DNA from: Gammaproteobacteria bacterium
GTDB lineage: Bacteria > Pseudomonadota > Gammaproteobacteria > Poriferisulfidales > Poriferisulfidaceae
Direction: 5' to 3'
DNA: 59,718 bases
Assembly: GCA_026713705.1 (NCBI GenBank)
Contig: JAPONY010000038.1
Span: 1-59,718, forward strand
A model generated the notes under the pieces. That model had not been told where the DNA came from. It ran no database searches and worked only from the letters and a program-made list of their open reading frames with translations. Position numbers and translations under genes: made by a program. Of the stretch, positions 8,136-17,753 are shown one piece after another; position 1 is the stretch's first letter; every line of letters starts with the position of its first letter.

Positions 8136-11100
8136 ATGAATTTAAAAGTTGGACAGAAAGTTGATCTCACTGGAAGACTCAGCAACAGGCAGATACACCG
8201 GCCTGATAGTGGTCAGCCTTTTGTGAAAGCAACCCTCCTTGTCGAAGGCAGAGAAGAACAACTGACCGTGTTGTGGTGGGATGCGGGCCGGGCTCCGCGA
8301 GATGGCGCACGAGTTCGCATTCAGGGAACAGTCCGTATTTTCAATCAAGGCGACCCGGAGGTTCATGTAGACAAGGCCACGGTAGAGCGAAAGGACCCAC
8401 CCCAAGATGCACTAGCCGTCATTACTGGCTTTTATCTCGAATGTGTCGAGGCGGAGGCAGCCGGGTCGTTATGCCAAAAACTAGATAGTTCAGATCATAT
8501 CGAGCTCGCTGATGGTGTGAGTCCCTTGCACGGGTCAATCACTTTTCCCAATAACCAGGCAGCCCGGCGATGGTGCCAATTGCGGCAGGGGGCTCTTGGC
8601 GAAACACTCATCACTGGCTGGCCACTTGTCGTGGGCGCAGGGCCTGAATCTAGAGGCCGACATCTTGAGCTTTCTCCTCTTCTAATAACTGAAGTGGAGT
8701 TGAATTCTGTCGAGGGCAATTGGCAATTTGAGCAACTAGGTGATGGCGTGGATCTCAACCCATTTGCGCTTAGTCTATTGGGTCTTGATCGTGATGAAAG
8801 GGCGGCATTGGTTACTGCTGTTGGGAAAAGCATCGAAGTTGAGGAGGCCGTGACACCAGGGAATTGCGCGGCAGCCATTCTTGAGGTGCTTGAAGACGCA
8901 GGTGTCGAAGGGCTGAAAGAGCTGGATTCAACGATGCTTTCGTCCTTTCCGAATGCAACAGGAATACATAATGCCGGAATAATAATGGCTACTTCTGGAA
9001 GCCTAGCTAGTACACGAAAGTTGACTGATGATCTGGAAGAATTGGTCAACATGCCGCAGTTGATGGAGGAGGGTCCGGCAGGAGTGTTGCTTGGCAAGAT
9101 AACAGCCCCCGAAGTCCCGGTTCCAAATCCACACCCTACGGTGGCGTTTTCCTCGTTGAAGCAGGATGAGGCTGTTCATTCTGCAATGGAGAATGTTTTT
9201 ACGGTGGTGACTGGCCCGCCAGGCACTGGAAAATCTCAAATTCTCGTGAACGTTGTAGCAGCGGCAGTGGCTAAAAATGAAACGGTATTGCTTGCGTCGA
9301 AAAATAATAGAGCTGTGGATGTTGTCGTAGAAAGGTTGCGGATGACTTCGCCTCGCGCTGTTGTAGTTCGCGCAGGCGGGACCGACAAACGAAGTGAAGT
9401 CGCGCAGTACATTGCAGAAATATTAGCTAGGAGCCCACGCCCAGTTAATTTAGGGGACGCTCGCAGGAAATGGAAAACTATCGAGGATAGGCTTAAAGCT
9501 GTTTATCAGGCACTACATCAACGAATTCGGATTGAGGGTGAGCTTTCAGAAATTCGATTTCGACTTGATGAACGCTTGAGTCAGCTTCCGCCTCACATAA
9601 TGCTTGACATCGATTTGAATGAATTGGATTCTGTGCTAACCGATGCGCGGAATACGCTTGATGCTTTTGGCACATGGCTGGGCTTTTTTCGGCGTTGGCG
9701 TCGGCATCAGAGGCGACTGGATTGTGCGAGAGAAGCACTCGAACGTCTTGGAACTCTACTTAATCTCAACGGGCCGGAAATCAAGAAATGCTTGTTATCG
9801 GTTACTGACCGTCCCAAAAGATCACTGGAGCCACGCAGAGACTTTCATTCTGTCGAGGAGGTGGTTGGCAGCCTACGTGATGCTTTGGAATGTCGGAAGA
9901 GAATAATTGAAATTACGTCGCAACTCGCGAAACTACCTCAAAAGCATGAACTTGATGACCGTTTGAACGAACTCTCGGGAGAACGGGTTGAGGCTGGGCA
10001 GGCGCTGCTGGATGCGCGGTGGGAGGAGCTTCGCGCCGCCAACCCGGTGGCACGGACTGCCGCAAATGAATGTGCTGATTTTTTGGAGCAGGCGGCAACA
10101 AAAGGCGGAGGATTAAGGAAAGCCTTTGGCCGTATCCCCGCCGCGTTGCCAGTATTGCCCGTTTGGGCCGTTACAAACTTGTCAGCACGAACGAACTTGC
10201 CATTGAAAGCCGGATTATTCGATCTGGTGGTTATCGACGAGGCATCGCAATGTGACGCGGCATCTGCCTTGCCTATTCTCGTTCGGGGTAAGCGAGCGTT
10301 GATTATCGGCGACAGAAAGCAACTTATTCATATTACGTCACTAAGTCGAAGCCGAGAACAGGTCATTGCACGAAAGTGGGGGCTGACAGACGATCAAGTA
10401 GAAGAATTTAGCTACCGGAGGCGGAGTTGTTTCGGGCTCGCATTTTCCCGAATACAAACATCACCTATATTCTTAGATTTGCATTTTCGTTCGCACCCGG
10501 CAATTGCAGGCTTCCCGAACAAACAATTTTATGGTGGCAAGATGGAATTGTGTAGTGACGTGAAGTCCCCTGGCGGCATGCGGGCTGTGGAATGGGTTCG
10601 TGTCTCGGGGCAGAGTAGCCGAGGGCCTCGGGGACGTAGCCGAGTGAATCGGGAGGAGGCGAATAAAGTGGCGACGGGAATTGCACGGGCATTTTCAACC
10701 TATAAGGGTTTAGGGTGTTCGGTTGGAGTGGTCACTCCCTATGGCGCACAGGCCAAACTGATACACGAACAGCTGTCGAAAATGATTGCTGGCGAGGACT
10801 TGGAGTCAATAAAAATTGCGACAGCACATCGATTTCAAGGCGATGAACGGGATGTTATGTATTTCTCACCGGTCGTCGACAAAGCAATGCAAGAGCATCA
10901 AGTGCGATTTGCGGCTGACCCCAACCTTATCAATGTTGCCTTGACACGTGCCCGTTGCCGGCTTGTCATTGTAGGAGATATTGAGGCATGTATGGAACAT
11001 AAGACCGTGCTAAAGGACTTAGCGAATTACGTGGCACGGCTTGAAGCCGAAGGCTTTGACAGCCCGCTTGAACTGGATTTGTTTGAGGCGTTGTTGAAGC

Positions 11101-11351
11101 AGGGGATTGCCGCCAAAACGGGCGTCATTGTTGGTCGGCATCGGCTGGATATTGCTGTCGAACAAGACGGGGTTCGCTTGGATGTGGAATGTGATGGTGC
11201 GGCGTTTCATCGGGACCGCGAGAAAGATGCGGTGCGGGATCATGCCATTGAGGCGGAGGGATGGAAAGTCATGCGCTTCAGCGGGCGTTATCTCAGTCGT
11301 GATATGGAAGCGTGTGTCGAAGCAATTTTGAGAGAGACAACTTCTAGTTGA
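8136..11351 (+). CDS. SF1 helicase with C-terminal Vsr/MTES_1575-like nuclease
   Basis: A 1071-residue protein, using the ATG at 8136; the reading frame stays open back to a TTG at 8076 but the alignment-like start MNLKVGQKVDL is better. Residues about 1-75 look like an OB fold. Helicase motifs follow: GPPGTGKSQ near 360, DEASQCDAASALP near 697, HRFQGDERDV near 898, and NVALTRARCRLVIVGD for motifs V/VI. A coiled, charged insert of about 250 residues separates Walker A from Walker B. The C-terminus carries RLDIAV...DVECDGAAFH near 1000-1020, the DUF559/MTES_1575 nuclease signature also present in the giant protein on the other strand. Its position, divergent from a nuclease-like gene and the Hhe-like gene, argues for a joint defence role, but it could be an independent system. 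Confidence 0.85.
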   Translation: MNLKVGQKVDLTGRLSNRQIHRPDSGQPFVKATLLVEGREEQLTVLWWDAGRAPRDGARVRIQGTVRIFNQGDPEVHVDKATVERKDPPQDALAVITGFYLECVEAEAAGSLCQKLDSSDHIELADGVSPLHGSITFPNNQAARRWCQLRQGALGETLITGWPLVVGAGPESRGRHLELSPLLITEVELNSVEGNWQFEQLGDGVDLNPFALSLLGLDRDERAALVTAVGKSIEVEEAVTPGNCAAAILEVLEDAGVEGLKELDSTMLSSFPNATGIHNAGIIMATSGSLASTRKLTDDLEELVNMPQLMEEGPAGVLLGKITAPEVPVPNPHPTVAFSSLKQDEAVHSAMENVFTVVTGPPGTGKSQILVNVVAAAVAKNETVLLASKNNRAVDVVVERLRMTSPRAVVVRAGGTDKRSEVAQYIAEILARSPRPVNLGDARRKWKTIEDRLKAVYQALHQRIRIEGELSEIRFRLDERLSQLPPHIMLDIDLNELDSVLTDARNTLDAFGTWLGFFRRWRRHQRRLDCAREALERLGTLLNLNGPEIKKCLLSVTDRPKRSLEPRRDFHSVEEVVGSLRDALECRKRIIEITSQLAKLPQKHELDDRLNELSGERVEAGQALLDARWEELRAANPVARTAANECADFLEQAATKGGGLRKAFGRIPAALPVLPVWAVTNLSARTNLPLKAGLFDLVVIDEASQCDAASALPILVRGKRALIIGDRKQLIHITSLSRSREQVIARKWGLTDDQVEEFSYRRRSCFGLAFSRIQTSPIFLDLHFRSHPAIAGFPNKQFYGGKMELCSDVKSPGGMRAVEWVRVSGQSSRGPRGRSRVNREEANKVATGIARAFSTYKGLGCSVGVVTPYGAQAKLIHEQLSKMIAGEDLESIKIATAHRFQGDERDVMYFSPVVDKAMQEHQVRFAADPNLINVALTRARCRLVIVGDIEACMEHKTVLKDLANYVARLEAEGFDSPLELDLFEALLKQGIAAKTGVIVGRHRLDIAVEQDGVRLDVECDGAAFHRDREKDAVRDHAIEAEGWKVMRFSGRYLSRDMEACVEAILRETTSS

Positions 11352-11425
11352 TGACTGTGGGGTAACCTTCTTCTATGATCTACAGTTGCCTACGAACTTA
11401 ATGACGACAGCTATTCGTTATTTTC

Positions 11426-13021
11426 ATGCCTGAGCCAGTGTCAGATTTCGTGCCTTTGCGTGGCCGTGTGATCAGCGGACGCGGCACTGCCTCAAAGATC
11501 AAAACTTTCACAGCCGAAGTCATAGATTTTTTTGAGGAACCTCCAGTTCGCGGGTCACTCAATTTGGCATTGGCCAAACCAATCCGATTCGATCCGGAAC
11601 AAATCAAGTTTATGGGGGGGGAACGCGCTTTTTTCTGGGCTTGTGAAATTGAGGGAATGCGTTGTTTGATTACGCGTGCAAAGGGTCATCCACTGCACAT
11701 CATTGAAATCATCGCCCCATGCAAGCTACGAGACAAATTCCAGTTACATGACGGAGATTGGCTTGAACTGAAAGTGTCGCCGGGCACCATCAAAAATTTA
11801 TCGTGGGGCACCAAAGCGATCTGGAATATTTTTTGGCGTTTCCGGGAGCGTTGGTATGTATCAAAAATCTACCGGACATTAATTGGACCTTTCTGGCTTA
11901 TTCGTCGGCTTGCGACGCAATCTCCCCAGTACCACGCCAACCTGTGGAACCGGAAGAAACTCCGGAGCGACATTTCGGTGTGCCATATCAACTTGGCTCG
12001 CAACCCAAAGCTGCGCGGGGGTGAGCGACAGACTGAGATCCTGGCCGAAGCGCTTGCGGCCGAAGGCGTAGCCAGACAGCGTGTCGTCGTGCTGCGGCAT
12101 GGTCCCTTGGCGCATCGCTTTCATAACCATCCAGATTTGGAAATCTGTTGGGTGAGAAATCGATTGTCGGCAGTATTCGCTTGTCGAGGTGCATCTTTGC
12201 TACACGCGCATGAAGCACATGCGGCGCAGGTAGCGCATGCCGCGAGTTTATTTGGCAAAAAATACCTGATTACACGCCGGTTGACAAAACCTGTGCGCTC
12301 CAGTTCCTACAGTTCTGCCGTATATCGAAATGCGCAGACTGTCGTTGCATTGACGGAGGCGGTGGAAAAGAGCCTCCGGGATCGTTTTCCAGAGATTTCA
12401 ATCGTTCGTATTCCTGATGCCTGGAATCCAGAATACCCCGACCCGAGTGAAGTGCGGAAGATCAGAGGGAGGTTTTCGGGCAAATTCCTTGTCGGGCATG
12501 TTGCTGCGATGGATAGTTTGGAGAAAGGACACACCACATTGCTCCAGGCGGCACGGGTTCTGCAGGAGAATTCACCAAGCATCCAATTTGTTTTGTTGGG
12601 GAGTGGCCGCTTGGAGGAAGAATTCCGTCATCAGGCCGAAGGTTTGACCAATGTGAGTTTTGTGGGTTGGGTTGACGATCCCATAACATGGATTGCCGGT
12701 TTTGATCTTTTCGCGTTTCCCTCCATGGCCGAGTCACTGGGGTCCACGTTGTTGGATGTACTGCGTGCAGGTGTACCTATCGTGGCTAGCCGAGTAGGCG
12801 GAATTCCAGAGATTATCACCGAAGAGTGCGGAGTTTTGATTCCGCCTGGAGACGCGGAGGCACTGGCAGAACAATTGATGCGCCTATATCGTTCGGAGGA
12901 ATGGAGGAGGCGTTTGTCGGAAAGGGGGCTAGAGAAGGTGAAACAGTACAGCCCAGAACTGGTCGCACAGAGATATGTGGAACTTTACGGAAAACTAGGT
13001 TACCACCGAGCTGTGCACTGA
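11426..13021 (+). CDS. GT4 glycosyltransferase with N-terminal CTP-dependent riboflavin-kinase-like domain
   Basis: A 531-residue protein. Residues about 10-118 resemble the archaeal CTP-dependent riboflavin kinase (DUF120/RibK) fold: GRVISGRG, then GSLNLAL, then LHIIEIIAPCKLRDKFQLHDGDWLEL. From about 170 onward it is a GT-B family 4 glycosyltransferase: the N-terminal HxN...RGGERQ donor loop, HAHEAHAAQ, VGHVAAMDSLEKGH, VLLGSGRLEEEF, and FPSMAESLGSTLLDVLRAG. The usual E-x7-E motif reads E-x7-D here. It probably transfers a sugar in lipopolysaccharide or other surface glycan synthesis at the inner membrane face. The next gene is another glycosyltransferase 19 bases downstream. The enzymatic status of the N-terminal domain is unknown; it may bind a nucleotide or lipid instead. 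Confidence 0.8.
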   Translation: MPEPVSDFVPLRGRVISGRGTASKIKTFTAEVIDFFEEPPVRGSLNLALAKPIRFDPEQIKFMGGERAFFWACEIEGMRCLITRAKGHPLHIIEIIAPCKLRDKFQLHDGDWLELKVSPGTIKNLSWGTKAIWNIFWRFRERWYVSKIYRTLIGPFWLIRRLATQSPQYHANLWNRKKLRSDISVCHINLARNPKLRGGERQTEILAEALAAEGVARQRVVVLRHGPLAHRFHNHPDLEICWVRNRLSAVFACRGASLLHAHEAHAAQVAHAASLFGKKYLITRRLTKPVRSSSYSSAVYRNAQTVVALTEAVEKSLRDRFPEISIVRIPDAWNPEYPDPSEVRKIRGRFSGKFLVGHVAAMDSLEKGHTTLLQAARVLQENSPSIQFVLLGSGRLEEEFRHQAEGLTNVSFVGWVDDPITWIAGFDLFAFPSMAESLGSTLLDVLRAGVPIVASRVGGIPEIITEECGVLIPPGDAEALAEQLMRLYRSEEWRRRLSERGLEKVKQYSPELVAQRYVELYGKLGYHRAVH

Positions 13022-13040
13022 ATCTCAAAAGAGGAATGGC

Positions 13041-14024
13041 GTGAAAAACAAGATCTGCATAGGAGTTGCAACGCGGAGGCGACCTCAGATGTTTGCACGT
13101 CTATTGGATTCATTTGTTCACCTGAATCGACCTGATGACACATTGCTCCAGTTTGTTTTTATTGAAAACGATGATGTGCTCCATATAAATGATGTTGTGA
13201 AGAATTTCGCGGGAAAACTCGGACAAGAAGAGACAGTTTATGCAGATATTGAACCACGCTTGGGTATTCCTGTCGTACGTAACCGAATCCTCGACACGGC
13301 TTTGAATTTGCAAAGCAATTGCCTCGCCTCCATTGACGATGACGAAATCGCTGATCCCAACTGGTTAGTTGAACTTTATTCGGAGGCGCAAAACCGAAAA
13401 TTGGACATGATGGGGGGCGTGACACGTATGGAAGAATTTGACGCGAGTAATCTCCCAATCTTCCAGAAATTGGTCTACCATGACTTGCGCGCTCGACAGG
13501 AAAAGTCGGAAAGACAATCGGCTGACCGTCATGCCTCAGGCCGTGATGGTGCCATAAAGATCGCTACCGGCAACATGCTATGTCGCCTTGATTTCATTCG
13601 TCGCAACCAAATTCGATTTGATGAAACACTTCGCTTTTCTCACGGTGAAGACCACGACTTTTATCTGCAGGTAAAGGATGCAGGAGGAGCAACCGGCTAT
13701 GCTCCACGTGCGCTTGTTCACGAAATCGTCCATATGAACCGATTGTCGCCACGCTTTCAATTTAATCTAAGCAGAAATGTTGCGCGGGCATCCTACAATG
13801 TCCGCTACGCACAGAATAAGAGGCGGGCGAGCAGGGAATGGGTACGTTCCAGTTGCTTTGTCTTGGGGAAGGTAGTTTTAGGGTGTAGCCGATTGTTATG
13901 TTCTTGCTTTAATCGGGGGCGATCTTTTGTTCGGGGAATAAAAGGGATTGCGGCAGCTATTGGGCGATTAGAGGCCATGCTAGGAGCACAAGATGTTCAT
14001 TACAAACATACGGATGGGCACTAG
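13041..14024 (+). CDS. Glycosyltransferase family 2
   Basis: A 327-residue protein starting at GTG 13041, with GAGGA about eight bases upstream. The N-terminus KICIGVATRRRPQMFARLLDSF and the SIDDDEIADPNWL segment near 98-112 are the nucleotide-sugar and metal (DDD) motifs of GT-A family 2 enzymes. GEDHDFYLQVKDAG near 202-215 is the typical ED acceptor-side motif. The C-terminal 60 residues include a weak hydrophobic, basic stretch that may associate with the membrane. It follows the GT4 gene closely and is probably co-transcribed, for a surface polysaccharide or LPS core. Donor and acceptor cannot be inferred. Confidence 0.82.
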   Translation: MKNKICIGVATRRRPQMFARLLDSFVHLNRPDDTLLQFVFIENDDVLHINDVVKNFAGKLGQEETVYADIEPRLGIPVVRNRILDTALNLQSNCLASIDDDEIADPNWLVELYSEAQNRKLDMMGGVTRMEEFDASNLPIFQKLVYHDLRARQEKSERQSADRHASGRDGAIKIATGNMLCRLDFIRRNQIRFDETLRFSHGEDHDFYLQVKDAGGATGYAPRALVHEIVHMNRLSPRFQFNLSRNVARASYNVRYAQNKRRASREWVRSSCFVLGKVVLGCSRLLCSCFNRGRSFVRGIKGIAAAIGRLEAMLGAQDVHYKHTDGH

Positions 14025-14083
14025 GTAAGTTTGCGCATCGACAGGGTCATGTTGGTTTTTTGTTGCTAGGGGTTGGACTGGTT

Positions 14084-14851
14084 CTATTTTTGCGAAGAGA
14101 CTCCGGGTACTCGCATTGGGGGGTAATCTTGATGCAGTAATACGAGGTTGAGATTTGGCCAATTGACCAATATGTAACCTTGGGCAACGAGGAAAACATA
14201 AAGATCGCTCTGCAGGACCTCCTTGATCCTAGAATCCCAAGTTTCGACACAAATCACCTTGGGACGATAACGCTCAAAATCCAGTGATTGCAACACTGCG
14301 AGATTGTGCCCTTCTACATCTATACTGAGGAAGTCTATGGCGCGGCCCTTGTAGGGAGTTTGGTCGATCAAGTTTGTCAGTGTGTCCGTTTCGACCTCTA
14401 TCTCGAGCCATCCCTCTTCATCTTCTGTTCGTTCAAGTTGTTCAAGAGAATTCAGATCCGACCAAAGTCCTCTTCTCCAGTATTTTGCTGTGCCTGTCTG
14501 CTTGCTAACTGCACAGGCGATATTTGTATCTTGAGGGCGCCTCAAATTGAATGCTTCAATTTTGATTTGATCCACATCAATATTGATTCCCCGCCAGCCA
14601 CGCTTATACAGGGCATAAGTCGTGTTACTTCGGGTTGGGTGGAAACACCCAACATCTACAAAAAAACCACATTCTGGAATCAAGTGTGTGGCCGCAAGAT
14701 GTCTGAAAATCCTCTTTACGTATTCGTCCGTGTCTGAGAAATAGTATTTTTTGGTGGAATGCAATATCCTACGCAGCACATACAGTTTCCTAAATAATGA
14801 ATTGCGCTCCAACCAAACAGGAGGATTAGTACGCTTGTAATTCGGGAACAT
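14084..14851 (-). CDS. FkbM-family SAM-dependent methyltransferase
   Basis: A 255-residue protein with AGGAA just before the ATG at 14851. FFVDVGCFHP near 63-72 is the SAM-binding motif I and DFLSIDVEGHNLAVLQSLDF near 172-192 is the FkbM signature. Family members O-methylate sugars or other hydroxyls, often in surface polysaccharide clusters. It is convergent with the glycosyltransferase pair at 11426-14024, which supports a glycan-modifying role, although it is on the other strand and must be transcribed separately. Confidence 0.85.
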   Translation of the reverse strand: MFPNYKRTNPPVWLERNSLFRKLYVLRRILHSTKKYYFSDTDEYVKRIFRHLAATHLIPECGFFVDVGCFHPTRSNTTYALYKRGWRGINIDVDQIKIEAFNLRRPQDTNIACAVSKQTGTAKYWRRGLWSDLNSLEQLERTEDEEGWLEIEVETDTLTNLIDQTPYKGRAIDFLSIDVEGHNLAVLQSLDFERYRPKVICVETWDSRIKEVLQSDLYVFLVAQGYILVNWPNLNLVLLHQDYPPMRVPGVSSQK

Positions 14852-15065
14852 TTCCTATGTGCTTTTGGCAATTTTCAAAGCATTCTACTGGACGCACAGA
14901 TGACGAATTGTGGTTAGAACTCAAAATAAAACAAGCACTATTTCGCAATTTCTTTTTCATCCCGCGAGGAGATGTTGTGCAGCCATGCCACCGTGTCAGA
15001 AGATTTTCCCAAGCGTGGGCTTCGGATTTTCTGTTGTAACAGCCAAGGATTTCCTAGTTGCACAA

Positions 15066-16235
15066 TCACTCATTCCCGCCAGTTTCCTCCGTTTCGAACC
15101 TGGGAAGCGGATCGGGTAAGTAAATGCTGTGCTTTCGAACTCCGATTTCATGCTCGATCAGGAGATCTACGAGTTTTTCTCCATCAATGAGTGTGATTGG
15201 TTGAGCACGACTATCGAGAGCGGTTTCCTTCGTTTTATTAGAGAATTTCGAAGTTGTGATGAGGGTCCCCCTAATAGCACCGAAGCGGTAAAGCGAGCCG
15301 CGAAGGGCGTCGAGATCCTTGGGTGGAGTGGTCCTGCCATGTCTCTTGACCTGGATAACCTCTTTCACTGATGTAATGCCGACCTCAATGCTCGCGATTA
15401 CATCGACACCGCCATCTCCCGAGCTTGCCGTTACTTCCGCATTCTCATAACCCATCTTGTCTATAAGGAATTTCACTAGATATTCAAACTGCCGGGGGTC
15501 CATGCTGCGCAAGCGCTTCAAAAGGTCTTCCCGGGTTTTGTTCTTTTGGGGTTTCAGCCATTCATGGAATTCCGATGTTAGATCGTTACCGGCATCTTTA
15601 AACTTTCTGAGATACGTAGAACCCTCGCTGGTCAGTGAATATCTCACACCATCACGTTCTATCAGATTCCGCTCAAGGAGATTGTTGATTCGTGACCGGA
15701 GACAGGTCATGAAAGTGGAGGGGCTGCGGAAATTGGAATTGAGTTTGAGATGGTGGCCCCAATCTTCACGAATTCCGCTAACGCGTGTTGGCTCATTATT
15801 TTTAACTAAGGAAAGAAGAGCGACGAGTCCTTCTCGTTCATCAAGACATTGTTCAGTTTGACCGGGGTCATGGTTGACGAATTCTTGACCATCTTTGGTG
15901 AGTTGAAGTTTGCCTTCAGAAGCTTCACTGAGAAGCTTGTACTTTTGAATCAGGCTCCAGTGGCCATAGGTATACCGTGGGTTGACAGTCTTACCACTCT
16001 GTTCCCAGATGAGCGCAGCGAGTTCTCGGTTCTTACCTTTAAGTCGTTCAGCGATCCATTCGCCAGGATTGGTCCAGTCGACGACGTCTTGAGGCGTTCC
16101 TGTCAGATTCCAGATAGATTGATTCAATCCAGTGAGTTGTGTTCGAAACCACCCATCCCAGATTCGGAGAAGGTGGCGAACTTCGCCATATGGGGGAAAG
16201 TGAGGGACACTTATGCGCGATTCATTTTGGCTCAT
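15066..16235 (-). CDS. Mrr-like type IV restriction endonuclease
   Basis: A 389-residue protein. The C-terminal part holds the Mrr catalytic domain: MDPRQFEYLVKFLIDKMGYENAEVT near 245-270, SGDGGVDVIA with the catalytic Asp, and IQVKRH as the QxK motif near 298-303, ending in the LITTSKFSNKTKETA helix typical of these enzymes. Residues about 80-215 match the winged-helix Mrr N-terminal domain, here preceded by roughly 80 extra residues. Mrr-family enzymes cleave modified DNA. It is a stand-alone gene; the 214 bases downstream (14852-15065) contain nothing I can support. Confidence 0.85.
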   Translation of the reverse strand: MSQNESRISVPHFPPYGEVRHLLRIWDGWFRTQLTGLNQSIWNLTGTPQDVVDWTNPGEWIAERLKGKNRELAALIWEQSGKTVNPRYTYGHWSLIQKYKLLSEASEGKLQLTKDGQEFVNHDPGQTEQCLDEREGLVALLSLVKNNEPTRVSGIREDWGHHLKLNSNFRSPSTFMTCLRSRINNLLERNLIERDGVRYSLTSEGSTYLRKFKDAGNDLTSEFHEWLKPQKNKTREDLLKRLRSMDPRQFEYLVKFLIDKMGYENAEVTASSGDGGVDVIASIEVGITSVKEVIQVKRHGRTTPPKDLDALRGSLYRFGAIRGTLITTSKFSNKTKETALDSRAQPITLIDGEKLVDLLIEHEIGVRKHSIYLPDPLPRFETEETGGNE

Positions 16236-16699
16236 AGTCAGTTTTTTGAAGAGTTTGCCACTACAATTCGCAGGGAGTATATCCTACTGCTCTTGGCGGT
16301 GTCCTTGAGTGGAAACGGTTTGGGGCAAATGCCCGATAGCTACTAGTACTTGGAAATATTTCTTAATCTTCGCTGCAAGAATATCCATTTTGATTCGCCT
16401 CTCTATCGTATCGTTCAGCCAATTGTCTGGGGTCGCAGCTAAACGCTGGAATCCTGCATTTTCGGCATCGTTTGCTTTATGCGAAATTCCTTAGCAAGGT
16501 CTCGCTCTGGCTTTTCTGTAGGGTCCCATGATGTACGCCACGTGAGTTATATCACCCAGAATGGCATCCGCTGCCCAGATTAGTTGTAATTTTCGTACCG
16601 AAAGCCATTCAGAAATTTGCTGAACAGAAAGGGAATTGACGTATAAAATACTTAGAGATGCAAATGGCGTATAGATTTTCATAGTTCTATTGGTTAGCA
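16236..16699. other. Intergenic region between Mrr-like and DUF5677-like genes
   Basis: This 464-base divergent region must contain promoters for both neighbours. Short reading frames exist (for example 71 codons on the minus strand at 16491-16706), but their composition is not protein-like in any family I recognise and no ribosome binding site supports them. I see no tRNA, inverted repeats of note, or insertion-element ends. Confidence 0.4.
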
Positions 16700-17644
16700 A
16701 TGCCAAGTCGTCAGAAAAAGCCTATAGAAGAGGCATTCCTGAAAGTTTTTCAGGGTGTACGGAAGAAATTGAGCTTTACAACCTTTCCTTTAAAAGAATT
16801 GAAGGATCACCTTATAGAGGTTCTTGCGCAAGCTGCGATATCAAAGTGTGTTGCATTCAACATTGCAGCTAATCAAAAGATAAAACATACTGAAGCTGCG
16901 TTTTTCTTGATGAGCAATTTGAGGGGTATCTGCGAAGATTTAATCTGTCTGACCTACTTGTCTCGGTTAGAAAAGAAGCACGCAGTGAAGCTTATAGAAC
17001 TAAAGCAGTTTCAGAATGTCTCCAAGGGGCTGAAGGTTCAGAAGAATTTTTTTGAGGCAAATAATCCTGTGCAGCCAATTTTTAATGACCGTGAGATCAC
17101 TGGGAGAGCAGAAAGAATCATTCAGCAAAATCGCGAGGATCTTCGGGATCTCTGGCAATCAATGGGTTGTTTTAAGCAAGATGGTCCAACAACACGTGAT
17201 ATGGCCGAGAGTGTTGGCCTGACATCGACTTACGAGTTTGTTTATTTTTCAGCTTCAAATTTTGTCCATTTCAATCCTCAAGCCCTTTTCCGGATGGGTT
17301 GGGGGCCACAGGAGGGTCCATTCACGTTTTCAGTACGCCACATGGACAGCTATTACCGTAGTTTTAGTAGTTTTTACGGTGCAGTGCTGTTCATCGGTTT
17401 TCACTCATCTTTCGGTCGACATTGTTTTGAGGCTGATCTTAACGCCGAAATCAAAGAATTGATTGAATTACTTGGCCATGTGCACAGGTGGCCAGAAGTT
17501 ATAACTTTTGAGGAAATGAACCACAAACCTCCTCTATACATCCTTACTCATGCATTGAGAGAAGCCATGCGTGAAGAGGACAAGAAAATGCCGTATGGTG
17601 CTATTCTGGAAGAAGTTCAAAGTCTGAGGGCATCAACACCTTAA
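16700..17644 (+). CDS. DUF5677-like protein
   Basis: A 314-residue, mostly helical, soluble protein. The segment near 60-95 (AANQKIKHTEAAFFLMSNLRGICEDLICLTYL) and the later HFNPQALFRMGWG / SSFYGAVLFIGF segments resemble DUF5677 proteins, which form helical bundles and are often found in accessory regions beside restriction genes. The function is not established. The gene is AT-rich compared with the SulP gene that follows and sits among restriction genes, so horizontal acquisition is likely. The start ATG lacks a strong Shine-Dalgarno. Confidence 0.55.
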   Translation: MPSRQKKPIEEAFLKVFQGVRKKLSFTTFPLKELKDHLIEVLAQAAISKCVAFNIAANQKIKHTEAAFFLMSNLRGICEDLICLTYLSRLEKKHAVKLIELKQFQNVSKGLKVQKNFFEANNPVQPIFNDREITGRAERIIQQNREDLRDLWQSMGCFKQDGPTTRDMAESVGLTSTYEFVYFSASNFVHFNPQALFRMGWGPQEGPFTFSVRHMDSYYRSFSSFYGAVLFIGFHSSFGRHCFEADLNAEIKELIELLGHVHRWPEVITFEEMNHKPPLYILTHALREAMREEDKKMPYGAILEEVQSLRASTP

Positions 17645-17753
17645 ATTAGAAAAAGGCGTATTGCTATCAAGCCGAATCGAGCCCACAAAATCGCCATATG
17701 CTAAAGTAATTGCACACTTTTTGGCGGATTGATTTAACGACGGAATCACCCAC

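Noticed and set aside
14857-15039. Short frame starting CFWQFSKH, briefly considered as a Vsr nuclease remnant
   Set aside because: No other Vsr motif follows and the segment is not flanked by similar coding sequence.
16491-16706. 71-codon minus-strand frame in the Mrr/DUF5677 gap
   Set aside because: No ribosome binding site, no recognisable fold, and it crosses the start of the DUF5677-like gene.
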